Shown: positions 7,765 to 16,990, counted from the stretch's first letter. The stretch: DNA of 64,000 bases from Arthrobacter globiformis NBRC 12137 (GCF_000238915.1 NZ_BAEG01000047.1:46376-110375), one strand, 5' to 3'. Notes: a model not told the origin generated them from the sequence alone. Numbers and translations are program-made.

Positions 7765-10008
7765 ATGACCACCACCGCAGCTGATTCTGCCCCCGCGTCC
7801 GGCGCCGCCCCCACGGAGACCGCGCCCGCGCCCACCGACGAGAACATCTGGCTGGAGGACATCTACGGCGAGGAACAGCTGGCCTGGGTACGCGAGCAGA
7901 ATGCCCGCACGGAGGACCTGCTGGAAGACGCCGACTACGCCCGGCTCGAGGGCGAGATCCTCGAAGTGCTGGACTCGACGGACAAAATCGCCATGGTGAG
8001 CAAGCACGGCGAGTGGTACTACAACTTCTGGAAGGACCGGCAGAACCCCAAGGGCCTGTGGCGCCGGACCAGCTGGGAGAGCTACCGCAGCGACGCCCCG
8101 GAGTGGGAGGTGCTGCTCGATGTGGACGCCTTGGCGTCCGCCGACGGCGTGGAATGGGTCTTTCACGGCGCAAACCTGCTCCGGCCCGAACCCGGGCAGC
8201 CGTACCGGCGCGCGATGGTTGCTCTCTCCCCCGACGGCGGCGACGCCAACCGTTACCGCGAGTTCGACGTCGAAACCCGGGCTTTCGTTGATCCCGCCGC
8301 CGGCGGCTTTGACCTCCCGACGGCGAAGGGGAACGTCTCGTGGCTCGACGCGGACACGCTGCTGGTCGCCAGCACCGCGGGGGATCTCCCCCGCACTGCG
8401 TCGTCCTACGCCCGCACCGCAGTGCGGCTCCGCCGCGGCCAGGTCCTGGCCGATGCGCCGCGCATCTTCGAGATCCCCGAGGAACACATGATGGCCATCG
8501 TGGCCCACGACTCAACCCCGGGTTTTGAGCGGACGTTCGCCGTGGACTGGATCGACTTCTTCAACCGCCGCACGTCCGTGCTCCAGGACGATGACTGGGT
8601 GCCGGTGGACGTGCCCACCGACGTGAACACGGGCGTGCACCGGGAATGGCTGCTGTTCAGGCCGCAGCGCGACTGGACCGTGAACGGCACCACCTATGCG
8701 GCGGGCTCTCTGCTGGCGGCTGATTTCCGGGCGTACCTGGCGGGCGAGCGCGAACTGACGGTTCTCTTCGCCCCGGACGCGCACACCTCCCTGCAGTCCT
8801 GGAGCTGGACTCGGAACTTCCTGCTGCTGAACCTGCTGAAGGACGTGTCCTCGGAAATCCGCGTGCTGGATCCTGCCGACTCATGGCACTCCTCGCTGCT
8901 GGACGCCTGCCCGCCGCTGCACGACGTCAATGCCTTCGCCGTGGACGACGAGGACGAGGCGGAACGCGGGGCCGGGGACGACTTCTGGCTCGTTGCCACC
9001 GGCTTCACGACGCCGAGCACGCTGACCCGCGGCACACTGACCCGGAGCGCACTGGCCCGGGGAACCGCCGACGGCGGGGCTTCAGACGGAACTGCAGCGG
9101 CAGGCGTGGTGAGCCGCCATGCGGAGGTGAAGGCGTCGCCGTCGTTCTTCAACGAAGCGGACTACGAGGTGCAACAGCACTTCGCCGTCTCGGCGGACGG
9201 CACGAGGGTGCCCTACTTCCAGGTGGCCGCGCGGGGCCTGGTCCTTGACGGGCAGAACCCCACGCAGCTCTCCGGCTACGGCGGCTTCGAAGTCTCGCGC
9301 ACGCCGGCGTACAGCGGCACCATCGGGCGGGCGTGGCTGGAACGGCGCACTGCCGCGGTTCCGGGCGACGGCTTTGCGGAGGGGCACAGCCGCGGCGGCG
9401 TGTACGTCGTGGCCAACATCCGCGGCGGCGGGGAATACGGCCCGTCCTGGCACCGGGCGGCGCTGCAGGAGAACCGGCACCGCGCCTACGAGGACTTTGC
9501 GGCGGTGGCCAGGGACCTGATCTCGCGGGGTGTCACCAGCAGGGAACGGCTCGGCTGCGTCGGCGGCTCCAATGGCGGCCTGCTCGTGGGCAACATGCTG
9601 ACGCGGTACCCCGAACTGTTCGGTGCAGTGTCCTGCGGGGTGCCGCTGCTGGACATGCGCCGGTACACGAAGCTGTCGGCAGGACACTCGTGGATTGCCG
9701 AGTACGGCGACCCCGACCTGCCCGAGCACTGGGAATTCATCAAGACGTTTTCGCCGTACCACCAGCTGAAGGACGGCGTGGAGTACCCGGAGACGTTCAT
9801 CTGGACCGCAACGTCCGACGACCGCGTGGGTCCCGTGCAGGCCCGGAAGATGGCCGCGCGGATGCTGGCCATGGGCATCCCCAACATCTGGTTCCACGAA
9901 GCGCTGGAAGGCGGACACGCCGGTGCCTCGGACAACCGGCAGGCGGCCGCGCTCCAGGGCCGCAGCCAGCACTTCCTGTGGAAGGCGCTGGCCGAAGGCA
10001 CGGCCTGA
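7765..10008 (+). CDS. Prolyl oligopeptidase family serine peptidase (S9)
   Basis: A 747-residue protein with an N-terminal beta-propeller region (about 30-480) and a C-terminal alpha/beta-hydrolase. The nucleophile Ser 602 lies in GGSNGG, the oxyanion region is VANIRGGGEYG, the Asp lies in TSDDRVGP, and a His near the C-terminus in EGGHAGASDN completes the triad. Length and order match prolyl oligopeptidase, which cleaves short peptides after proline. The start ATG 7765 is followed by an Ala/Thr-rich tail before the family similarity begins at ENIWLEDI. No signal peptide, so it should be cytosolic. An insertion of TLTRGTLTRSALARG type around residue 425 is low-complexity. Divergent from the flavoprotein with about 60 bases between. 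Confidence 0.92.
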   Translation: MTTTAADSAPASGAAPTETAPAPTDENIWLEDIYGEEQLAWVREQNARTEDLLEDADYARLEGEILEVLDSTDKIAMVSKHGEWYYNFWKDRQNPKGLWRRTSWESYRSDAPEWEVLLDVDALASADGVEWVFHGANLLRPEPGQPYRRAMVALSPDGGDANRYREFDVETRAFVDPAAGGFDLPTAKGNVSWLDADTLLVASTAGDLPRTASSYARTAVRLRRGQVLADAPRIFEIPEEHMMAIVAHDSTPGFERTFAVDWIDFFNRRTSVLQDDDWVPVDVPTDVNTGVHREWLLFRPQRDWTVNGTTYAAGSLLAADFRAYLAGERELTVLFAPDAHTSLQSWSWTRNFLLLNLLKDVSSEIRVLDPADSWHSSLLDACPPLHDVNAFAVDDEDEAERGAGDDFWLVATGFTTPSTLTRGTLTRSALARGTADGGASDGTAAAGVVSRHAEVKASPSFFNEADYEVQQHFAVSADGTRVPYFQVAARGLVLDGQNPTQLSGYGGFEVSRTPAYSGTIGRAWLERRTAAVPGDGFAEGHSRGGVYVVANIRGGGEYGPSWHRAALQENRHRAYEDFAAVARDLISRGVTSRERLGCVGGSNGGLLVGNMLTRYPELFGAVSCGVPLLDMRRYTKLSAGHSWIAEYGDPDLPEHWEFIKTFSPYHQLKDGVEYPETFIWTATSDDRVGPVQARKMAARMLAMGIPNIWFHEALEGGHAGASDNRQAAALQGRSQHFLWKALAEGTA

Positions 10009-10134
10009 CGCGCCTGCTGGAGATTTTGTACAGACATCGCGAGATAGGGCCGCCGCTTGAGCCCGCATTATCTGTGCAAAAACACCGGGGTTTTGGCCGG
10101 GCCGGCGCGTTTTTCGCCGGCGGCGGGGGCCGTT

Positions 10135-10164
10135 TTGCACTGGATGGCCGGTTCTGCGTATCCT
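10135..10164 (+). promoter_or_regulatory. Promoter of tRNA-Ser(GCT)
   Basis: TTGCAC (10135-10140) and TATCCT (10159-10164) with an 18-base spacer lie 23 bases ahead of the mature tRNA. The preceding bases 10009-10130 hold GC-rich hairpins (around 10096-10130) and no gene. Confidence 0.6.
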
Positions 10165-10186
10165 TGGTGGGCTAGTAATAGCAATT

Positions 10187-10275
10187 GGAGACGTGCCAGA
10201 GCGGCCGAATGGACTTCACTGCTAATGAAGGGTCGGGGTTAAACTCGACCGGGGGTTCAAATCCCCCCGTCTCCG
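10187..10275 (+). tRNA. tRNA-Ser (anticodon GCT)
   Basis: A class II tRNA of 89 bases. GGAGACG (10187-10193) pairs with CGTCTCC (10268-10274), discriminator G10275. The anticodon loop CTGCTAA between CTTCA and TGAAG gives GCT, reading AGC/AGU. The gene is complete although an insertion sequence starts five bases beyond it. Confidence 0.97.
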
Positions 10276-10336
10276 CGTTTGTGAAGTCTCGGGACATCGG
10301 CTACAGATGTCCCGAGACATCGACTACACCCCCGGT

Positions 10337-11508
10337 CTACGGACCGGGGGTGTTTTGTTTTTTCGGCTGGTAGCCGCGTGCGGGGTCGATGGTGAACTCC
10401 GCGAGGATCTCGCCGGTGCCGTGCTCGACGGCGGTGACGTCGGTGTCCCGGGCGAGCAGGATGATGCGTTTGTGCTTATGGGCGCGGCCGATGCCGAGGT
10501 GCCGGAGGCGTCCGGCGTGGCGAAGGGTGACCTTGCCGTCGGCGTCGACACGGTCGGTGCGGATCCGCCAGTGTTCCCCTTGGGCGGCGATGGCTGGGGC
10601 GGCCTTGGGGGTCGCTGCGTAGGCCTCGGAGGGCGTGCGGCGTTTGAGGGCGCGGTGCGGCCGTTCGTGGTTGTAGACGTGGCGGAACTTGGCCAGGAGC
10701 TCGTTCAGGTCCGGGATCGTGTGGGCCTCAGGCTGGTTCTTGAGCCATTTTTGAGGGTCTGGTGGAAACGTTCGATCTTGCCCTGGGTTTGGGGGTGGCT
10801 GGGCCGGCCGTTTTTCTGGGTGATGCCCAAGGATGCGATCAGGGTTTCGAAGGCGTTGCGGCCGCCGCGTCCGCCGGCGAGACGCGTGGTGTAGACCAAG
10901 CCGTTGTCGGTGAGGGTGGAGGCGGGCAGGCCATGGTCTTGAGCGGTGCCCAGGAAGGCTTCAACCACGACAGATCCGGTGACTTTGGGATGGGCGGTGA
11001 GGTGGAGCAGATAGCGGGAGTGGTCGTCGATGAAGTCCAGGATCTCCACGCTGGTGCCGTCGGCCAGGGTCCAGTAGGTGAAGTCGGATTGCCACATCTC
11101 ATTGGGCTGGGCGGCGGTGAAGCGGCGCTGCGAGGACCGGGGCCGCTTATGCGGTTCCGGGACCACGGTCCCTGCGGCGCGCAGGATCCGGTGGATCGTA
11201 GACCTGGCTGGCGGTGCGAGGCCCTCGCGTTCGAGGTGGGCGGCGATGGTCTCGGCCCCGGCGTCGAGCCCCTTTGTAGTCAGCTCCGTGCGCAGGGCAA
11301 GGATGCGTTCCCGCACCACGTGGCCCGTGGCTTGCGGGTTGGTGCGCGGTCTGCGGGAGCGGGGCTCGAGGCCCGCGTCGCCCTCGGCCGCGTACCTGGC
11401 TAGGAGTTCGTGGACCCATTGCCGGCCAACTCCATAGCGGCGGGCAGCCTCTGATTTGGACATTCCGCCCTCAAGTACGGCCAGGACGATGACCTTGTTC
11501 TTCGACAT
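10337..11508 (-). pseudogene. IS481-family DDE transposase, frameshifted
   Basis: From ATG 11508 (MSKNKVIVLAVLEGGMSKSEA) a helix-turn-helix of the IS481/LeuB type leads into an integrase core. DDE residues are seen as WQSDFTYW, the second Asp in LTDNGL and the Glu in GKIERFHQTLK. At about 10753 the frame breaks: an A run of five (CTCAAAAATGG) leaves the original frame, which ends at 10705. The remaining part continues in the next frame as WLKNQPEAHTIPDLNELLAKF to a stop at 10337-10339. Restoring one A rejoins the two. The simplest reading is a one-base deletion; a sequencing error is possible, and the motif is not a classic slippery heptamer. Total length near 390 residues, as usual for the family. 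Confidence 0.87.
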
Positions 11509-11530
11509 GGCCCATGGTCGACAGCCAGGG

Positions 11531-11647
11531 TGTCGCCGATGTCCCGAGACACGCCGGAAAGCGTCGCCAATGTCCCAGGACACGTGTCGCGTATCAGCTG
11601 TCGTGCATGTCCCGAGACAGGTGTCGCCTATGTCCTGGGATCACACA
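11531..11647. repeat. Four subterminal dyad repeats at the right end of the IS
   Basis: Four related units, ending in TGTCCCGAGACA or close variants, lie at 11531-11551, 11561-11582, 11601-11619 and 11621-11647. Each is preceded by GTCGCC or a similar hexamer. Two further copies, in opposite orientations, sit at the left end (about 10286-10315). They are probably transposase binding sites. Four copies at the transposase start side and two at the other make the element asymmetric. Confidence 0.7.
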
Positions 11648-11663
11648 CCCCCGTCTCCGCGTT
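11648..11663. repeat. Right copy of the IS target duplication (fragment of tRNA-Ser 3' end)
   Basis: Identical over 16 bases (18 with following TG) to 10264-10279 at the end of tRNA-Ser(GCT). It marks the original downstream junction of the tRNA gene before insertion. Confidence 0.85.
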
Positions 11664-11664
11664 T

Positions 11665-11692
11665 GGCCCCGGTCCTCGGACCGAGGCCTTTT
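11665..11692 (+). terminator. Original terminator of tRNA-Ser(GCT), displaced by the IS
   Basis: GGCCCCGGT pairs with ACCGAGGCC (one mismatch) and is followed by TTTT. It directly follows the right target duplication, so before insertion it lay a few bases after the tRNA. It is now 1.4 kb away. Confidence 0.65.
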
Positions 11693-11801
11693 GCGTTCCC
11701 GGGCTCCTGCATCTCGGCGGCGGCAGTCCGTTAACCGCGGCAGCAGTCCGCGTGCCGGACGGCCAAGGCGATGGAGCGCTTTCCGGTGGCAGGATGATTG
11801 C

Positions 11802-13277
11802 ATGAACAAGCTTTCTGCCAACGAGGCCTGGAGCCCCCGGCTGGCCCTGCTTGTGGCGGCCACGTTCTTCATGGAGTTCCTCGACGGGACGGTCCTGACG
11901 ACCGCGATTCCGAGCATCGCCGGGGACTTTGGGGTGCCGTCAGCCAGCGTGAACATCACCATGACCGCCTACCTGATGACTGTGGCCATGGGCATCCCGC
12001 TGAGCGGCTGGCTGGCGGAGCGGCTCGGGGCCCGGCGGATTTTTTGCCTGGCTATCGCTGTCTTTACCGCGGCGTCGCTGCTGTGCGCCGCAAGCCAGGA
12101 CCTCACGGCGCTGACCGTCAGCCGCGTCCTGCAAGGCCTGGGCGGGGCGATGATGGTGCCGGTCGGTACGCTGCTGGTGCTTCGCGGGACGCCAAAGTCG
12201 GATCTGCTGCGCGCCACGGCCTACCTCGTCTGGCCCGGGCTGCTGGCTCCGGTCCTGGCGCCACTCGTGGGCGGCGCCCTGACCACTTACCTGTCCTGGC
12301 ATTGGATCTTCCTGATCAACCTGCCGCTCGGCGCCGCCGCCTTCCTCGCCGCCCTGCGCCTGGTCCCCGCCGTCGCCGGCGACCGAAACCGCCGGCTGGA
12401 CTGGCTTGGACTTGCCCTCACCACGGCCGGCGTGGGAGCGCTGGTGGCGGGACTTGAACTGGCCAGCGGCCACCCCGGCGGTTCTTGGACCTGGCCGAGT
12501 ATTCTGGCCGGGGTTCTCTCGCTGGCGGCCGCGGTCTTCTGGATGCGCCGCGCCGCCCACCCGTTGTTTGATCTGACAGTGTTCGGCACCCGCACTTTCC
12601 GGGCCACCAACTCGGGCGGCTTCATTTACCGGCTGACCATCAGTGCCGTGCCGTTCCTGTTGCCGCTGATGTTCCAGAACGGCTTCGGATGGAGCCCCCT
12701 GCACGCGGGCATCATGGTGGCCGCCGTGTTCATCGGCAACATCGGCATCAAACCCGCGACGACGCCGCTCATCAGGCGCTTCGGATTCAAGCCCGTGCTC
12801 GTGTTCGCGTCCCTGGCGTCGGCTACCACCTTTGCCCTCTGCGCGACGCTGACCCCGGCCACGCCGGAACCTCTGGTATTCGCGCTGCTCGTGTGCAGCG
12901 GGGCCTTCCGTTCCGTTGGCTTCTCCGCGTACGCGTCGGTCCAGTACGCCGACATTCGGCCCGGGCAGCTGACGTCCGCCAACGCCGTCTCGGCCACGAT
13001 CGTTCAGCTGGCCACCGGGGCTGGAATCGCAGTGGGCGCCCTGCTGCTGCGCCTCTTCGAGTCGGAGCCCCTGCTCTCGTCCGGGCTTGGCGGCATCCTG
13101 TCAGCCGGACCTGACGGCAGTGGCGTGGCCGCCTACCGCGGCGCATTCCTGTCGATTGCGGTGCTGATGCTCCTCAGCACCGTCGACAGCCTTACGCTGC
13201 ACCGGCATGCGGGGGCCGAGGTCAGCCGGCCTGGGCCAGCGCCAGCGGAAGCACCGCGCCCGCACCGGCACGTCTAA
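11802..13277 (+). CDS. MFS transporter, DHA2-like (14 membrane helices)
   Basis: A 491-residue major facilitator of the drug:H+ antiporter-2 type (EmrB/QacA-like). It starts MNKLSANEAWSPRLALLVAA, motif C-like GxxxGPxxGG is represented by WPGLLAPVLAPLVGG, and the loop 2-3 motif A appears as GWLAERLGARRIF. Hydrophobicity supports about 14 helices. It should export a drug or metabolite across the cytoplasmic membrane using the proton gradient. ATG 11802 has GCAGGA upstream; longer in-frame starts run back into the IS and are rejected. The last 56 bases overlap the end of recQ on the opposite strand. Substrate unknown. Confidence 0.9.
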   Translation: MNKLSANEAWSPRLALLVAATFFMEFLDGTVLTTAIPSIAGDFGVPSASVNITMTAYLMTVAMGIPLSGWLAERLGARRIFCLAIAVFTAASLLCAASQDLTALTVSRVLQGLGGAMMVPVGTLLVLRGTPKSDLLRATAYLVWPGLLAPVLAPLVGGALTTYLSWHWIFLINLPLGAAAFLAALRLVPAVAGDRNRRLDWLGLALTTAGVGALVAGLELASGHPGGSWTWPSILAGVLSLAAAVFWMRRAAHPLFDLTVFGTRTFRATNSGGFIYRLTISAVPFLLPLMFQNGFGWSPLHAGIMVAAVFIGNIGIKPATTPLIRRFGFKPVLVFASLASATTFALCATLTPATPEPLVFALLVCSGAFRSVGFSAYASVQYADIRPGQLTSANAVSATIVQLATGAGIAVGALLLRLFESEPLLSSGLGGILSAGPDGSGVAAYRGAFLSIAVLMLLSTVDSLTLHRHAGAEVSRPGPAPAEAPRPHRHV

Positions 13278-15435
13278 GCGCCCGTCCCGCGACGGTAACC
13301 GTCCACCGGCTGTCCACGAGGTCGTCGATAAGCATCACGCTGCCGCCGCCCAGCCCGGCGAGCTCTGCCGCCAATGACTCCCCCACCACGAGACGGTCCC
13401 ACACCCCGGCCAGCCGGTAGGCGCTGTTGCCGCCGCGTCCGCCGGCGGGCCCGCCATGGTCGAGCTGCAGCTGGCCGATGTACGGGATACGGCCGATCTG
13501 GGAGATGCCCCGGGCCAGCGAGTCCACGAGTTCGGGCCTGCTGCGCGAGGGCATGCTGACGATCGCTGCCGGCCTGCCTGCGCCGCTCCAGCCGGGAATC
13601 CGCGAGTCACCGGCGCCCCATTCACGCAGCACCTGGACACAGGCCTGCAGCATGCCGGGATCGACAGCGCGGTCCGGAGCCCCGGCCGCGAAAAGTTCGC
13701 GCAGCGCCCCGCCCCAGCCCAAGTCCGTCAGCCTGGCCAGGACCCTTCCGTCAGCCGTGTTTTCGTCGGGTTTGATCTTGCCCTTCACCGGCACCCCGAG
13801 GCGGTCCATTCCACTGGGCCACTGAAGCCTGGGCTCCAGCACGATGCCTGCGCGGCTGAGTGTCTGGCCGGCAGCCTCCGTGGCTGTTGACGCGATCTCC
13901 GCGGGGAACCATCGGCCGGCGCAGTTGTCACACCGGCCGCAGGCGGCGGCGGTCTCGTCGTCCAGGACGGAAGTGATGTACTCCATCCGGCACCCGGCAG
14001 TGTCCTGGTAGATCACCATGGAGTCTTGCTCGTCCACCCGGGCCTCCGCGATGCGGCGGTACCGTTCGGCGTCGTACGTCCACGGCATTCCGGTGGAGCG
14101 CCAGCCGCCGCCTACCCGTTCCACTGCGCCGTCCACGGCGAGCACCTTCAGCAGGAGTTCCAGGGGCGTCCGGCGAAGGTCCACCCGGGCTTCCAACGCC
14201 ACGGTGGACACGGCCGAGCCCGCCTCCGCCAGCGCGGTCAGCACAGCCGCGGCCTTCTCCTCGGAGGGCATGGACGCGGTGGCAAAGTACTGCCAGATTT
14301 CGCGGTCCTCGGACCCGGGCAGGAGCAGGACGTCTGCATTGGCGGCGCCACGGCCGGCCCTGCCCACCTGCTGGTAGTAGGCAACCGGGGACGACGGGGC
14401 GCCCAGGTGCACCACGAAACCGAGGTCCGGCTTGTCGAAGCCCATCCCCAGCGCAGAGGTGGCCACAAGCGCCTTGACCTGGTTGTCCTTGAGGAGCTGC
14501 TCTGCCCTCTCCCGGTCCGCCGGGTCGGTGCGGCCGGTATAGGCCAGTACCTCGTGGCCTGCCTCCGCGAGCAGCCTGGCGGTGTCTTCGGCGGCGGAGA
14601 CCGTCAGGGTGTAGATGATCCCGCTGCCCTGCAGATCCGCGAGGTGCGTGAGAAGCCAGCCGAGACGCTCACGCGAGTTCGGCAGCGCCAGGACCCCGAG
14701 CCGCAGCGACTCCCTGCCCAGCGCGCCGCGGATGGTCAGCACGCCCTCGCCAAGCTGTTCCTCGATGTCGTGGACCACGCGGGAGTTGGCCGTGGCTGTG
14801 GTGGCCAGTACAGGCACGGTGTCCGGCAGCTGCGTGATGAGGTCGGCAATGCGCCGGTAGTCGGGCCGGAAATCGTGGCCCCAGTCGGAGATGCAGTGGG
14901 CCTCGTCGATGACCACCAGCCCCGTGCGCCGGATGAGTTCCGGCAGCTGGTTTTCGCGGAACGAGGGGTTGGTGAGCCGTTCGGGGGAAACCAGCAGGAC
15001 GTCCACCTGGTCAGCGGCTAGCTGCTCCCGCACCGTGTCCCATTCCAGCTGGTTGGCGGAGTTGATGGCCACGGCCCGTACACCTGCCCGGGCTGCCGCC
15101 GCCACCTGGTCCCGCATCAGGGCCAGCAGCGGCGAAACGATGAGCGTGGGTCCTGCCCCGCGCCGGCGGAGCAGCAGGGACGCCACGAAATAAACGGCGG
15201 ATTTTCCCCAGCCTGTCCGCTGCACCACGAGCGTCCGGCGGCCGCCGTCGACCAGCGCCTCAATGGCCTCGAACTGGCCGTCGTGGAAGTCGGCATCCGG
15301 CCTGCCCACCAGCTCGCGCAGCACCGACAGAGCCTGGCCCCGGGTCCCAGTGACCGCTCCCTCATCCCTTCCGGCGCCGGTGCCGGAGCGGCCGGGGGCA
15401 GAAGCAAGGACTGGAGCGTGCTGGTTATTTGCCAT
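13222..15435 (-). CDS. recQ: RecQ-family ATP-dependent DNA helicase with C-terminal PRTase-like domain
   Basis: A 737-residue superfamily 2 helicase. Walker A TGWGKSA follows FHDGQFEAIEAL, the DEAH box is VIDEAHCISDWGHDFRPDY, motif VI is QQVGRAGRG, and a zinc-binding set (CRMEYIT...CGRCDNC) occupies about 480-510: all RecQ hallmarks. No HRDC domain is seen. Instead the last 110 residues resemble a phosphoribosyltransferase, with VMLIDDLVDSRWTVT matching the PRPP-binding loop of ComF/PRTases, although its usual TG is replaced by SR. ATG 15435 has no strong ribosome-binding site. It unwinds recombination intermediates during repair. The fused domain recurs in some actinobacterial RecQ proteins, as far as I know without assigned role. 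Confidence 0.92.
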   Translation of the reverse strand: MANNQHAPVLASAPGRSGTGAGRDEGAVTGTRGQALSVLRELVGRPDADFHDGQFEAIEALVDGGRRTLVVQRTGWGKSAVYFVASLLLRRRGAGPTLIVSPLLALMRDQVAAAARAGVRAVAINSANQLEWDTVREQLAADQVDVLLVSPERLTNPSFRENQLPELIRRTGLVVIDEAHCISDWGHDFRPDYRRIADLITQLPDTVPVLATTATANSRVVHDIEEQLGEGVLTIRGALGRESLRLGVLALPNSRERLGWLLTHLADLQGSGIIYTLTVSAAEDTARLLAEAGHEVLAYTGRTDPADRERAEQLLKDNQVKALVATSALGMGFDKPDLGFVVHLGAPSSPVAYYQQVGRAGRGAANADVLLLPGSEDREIWQYFATASMPSEEKAAAVLTALAEAGSAVSTVALEARVDLRRTPLELLLKVLAVDGAVERVGGGWRSTGMPWTYDAERYRRIAEARVDEQDSMVIYQDTAGCRMEYITSVLDDETAAACGRCDNCAGRWFPAEIASTATEAAGQTLSRAGIVLEPRLQWPSGMDRLGVPVKGKIKPDENTADGRVLARLTDLGWGGALRELFAAGAPDRAVDPGMLQACVQVLREWGAGDSRIPGWSGAGRPAAIVSMPSRSRPELVDSLARGISQIGRIPYIGQLQLDHGGPAGGRGGNSAYRLAGVWDRLVVGESLAAELAGLGGGSVMLIDDLVDSRWTVTVAGRALRRAGAGAVLPLALAQAG

Positions 15436-15562
15436 TGATTCAGTATCCCAGCCGCCTCTGACACACCAAACCCCGGGCACCCACCATGTGGAAAACGCCG
15501 GCGCGCGCTTCTGTGACTTCCACTTCACTGGCCGCCGCGCGCGTGCCCGTAAGATAAGTGCC

Positions 15563-16981
15563 GTGACTAGCGACCAGACCCGTACTTTTGACCTTTCGGC
15601 CTCGTTCAAGGCGTATGACGTCCGCGGCATCGTGGGCGAATCCATCACCGCTGAAATCGTCGAGGCCGTAGGCGCAGCGTTCGTTGACGTGCTTGGCCTT
15701 GAGGGGCAGACAGTCCTGGTCGGCGGTGACATGCGCCCGTCCTCCCCCGAATTCAGCAAAGCATTCGCCAGCGGTGCCGCCACCCGCGGAGCCAATGTCC
15801 AACTGCTGGATCTGATCTCCACAGACGAGCTGTACTACGCGTGCGGAGCCCTGAACGCCGCTGGCGCCACGTTCACCGCGAGCCACAACCCTGCCGAGTA
15901 CAACGGCATCAAGATGGCCAAGGCCGGCGCCGTCCCGATCTCCTCCGAGACCGGCCTCAAGGAAATCCAGGCGCTGGCCGAGCAGTACCTGAACACGGGC
16001 TCCATCCCCGCTGCCGAAACTCGCGGCCAGATCGGCGTCCGCGATGTGCTGAAGGACTACGCCGAGTACCTCCGCACCCTCGTTGACCTCTCCGGCTCGC
16101 GCCCCCTCAAGATCGTGGTGGACGCCGGTAACGGTATGGCCGGACTGACCACGCCGGCCGTCCTGGGCGACACGCTGCTTCCGAAGCTGCCCTTCGACAT
16201 CGTTCCGCTCTACTTCGAACTGGACGGCTCTTTCCCGAACCACCCGGCCAACCCCCTGGAGCCGGAAAACCTGCGCGACCTGCAGGCCGCCGTCGTCGAA
16301 CACGGCGCGGACATCGGCCTGGCTTTCGATGGCGACGCCGACCGTTGCTTCGTCATCGATGAAAAGGGCGAGCCGGTCTCGCCGTCGGCCATCACGGGCA
16401 TGGTGGCCCGCCGCGAAATCGCCCGTGCGAAGGCCCAGGGCGAGGCAAAGCCCACCATCATCCACAACCTCCTGACCTCCCGTGCGGTGCCCGAACTCGT
16501 CGCCGAGGACGGCGGCCGGGCCGTGCGCACCCGGGTGGGCCACTCCTTCATCAAGGCCGTCATGGCAGAGGAAGGCGCCATCTTCGGCGGGGAGCATTCC
16601 GCCCACTTCTATTTCCGTGACTTCTGGAACGCGGACACCGGGATGCTGGCTGCCATGCACGTGCTGGCCGCCCTCGGCGAGCAGGACGGCCCGCTTTCGG
16701 AGCTCGGCCGGGAGTACGAACCGTATGTGTCCTCCGGCGAAATTAACTCCGAAATCGAGGACAAGGCCGGCGCCGTGGAGCGCGTCCGGGCCGATTTCGA
16801 GACCGAGGACGTGGCTGTGGACCACCTGGACGGCAGCACCTTCACCGCCGCCGACGGCAGCTTCTGGTTCAACCTTCGCCCCTCCAACACCGAACCGTAC
16901 CTGCGGCTGAACGCCGAAGCCACGGACCGGGCCACGATGGAGCGCGTGCGCGACCGCGTGCTGGCCCTGGTCCGCAGCTAG
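15563..16981 (+). CDS. manB: Phosphomannomutase/phosphoglucomutase
   Basis: A 472-residue alpha-D-phosphohexomutase. The phospho-serine loop reads FTASHNPAEYNGIKM, the metal loop is AFDGDADRCF, the sugar-binding loop is GGEHSAHFYF and the phosphate-binding loop RPSNTEPYLRLN, in the expected order. It interconverts mannose-6-P and mannose-1-P (possibly glucose phosphates), feeding GDP-mannose for cell-wall glycans and lipoglycans in the cytosol. The GTG at 15563 gives MTSDQTRTFDLSASFKAYD; no in-frame ATG fits. Divergent from recQ with 127 bases between. A short gene follows 9 bases after the stop, probably co-transcribed. Confidence 0.93.
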   Translation: MTSDQTRTFDLSASFKAYDVRGIVGESITAEIVEAVGAAFVDVLGLEGQTVLVGGDMRPSSPEFSKAFASGAATRGANVQLLDLISTDELYYACGALNAAGATFTASHNPAEYNGIKMAKAGAVPISSETGLKEIQALAEQYLNTGSIPAAETRGQIGVRDVLKDYAEYLRTLVDLSGSRPLKIVVDAGNGMAGLTTPAVLGDTLLPKLPFDIVPLYFELDGSFPNHPANPLEPENLRDLQAAVVEHGADIGLAFDGDADRCFVIDEKGEPVSPSAITGMVARREIARAKAQGEAKPTIIHNLLTSRAVPELVAEDGGRAVRTRVGHSFIKAVMAEEGAIFGGEHSAHFYFRDFWNADTGMLAAMHVLAALGEQDGPLSELGREYEPYVSSGEINSEIEDKAGAVERVRADFETEDVAVDHLDGSTFTAADGSFWFNLRPSNTEPYLRLNAEATDRATMERVRDRVLALVRS

Positions 16982-16990
16982 GACAGCACC

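Larger units (their letters stand above)
10280..11647 (-). mobile_element. IS481-family insertion sequence, degenerate
   Basis: A 1.37 kb element with imperfect 26-base terminal repeats. The left end reads TGTGAAGTCTCGGGACAT and the right end, on the other strand, TGTGTGATCCCAGGACAT. It is flanked by a direct repeat of CCCCCGTCTCCGCGTT (10264-10279 and 11648-11663), i.e. a 16-base target duplication (18 bases if the ambiguous TG is counted). The target is the 3' end of tRNA-Ser(GCT); the left copy keeps the tRNA intact. The single transposase is frameshifted. IS481 elements with long duplications are known; inactivity follows from the frameshift. Confidence 0.88.

Noticed and set aside
10740..10770. 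Programmed -1 frameshifting in the transposase
   Set aside because: The A run is not in the slippery register and no strong downstream structure was seen; a deletion or sequencing error is simpler.
10264..11665. The 18-base direct repeat read as attL/attR of an integrated element
   Set aside because: The enclosed DNA is just one IS481 transposase with matching terminal repeats and no integrase; a target duplication explains it.
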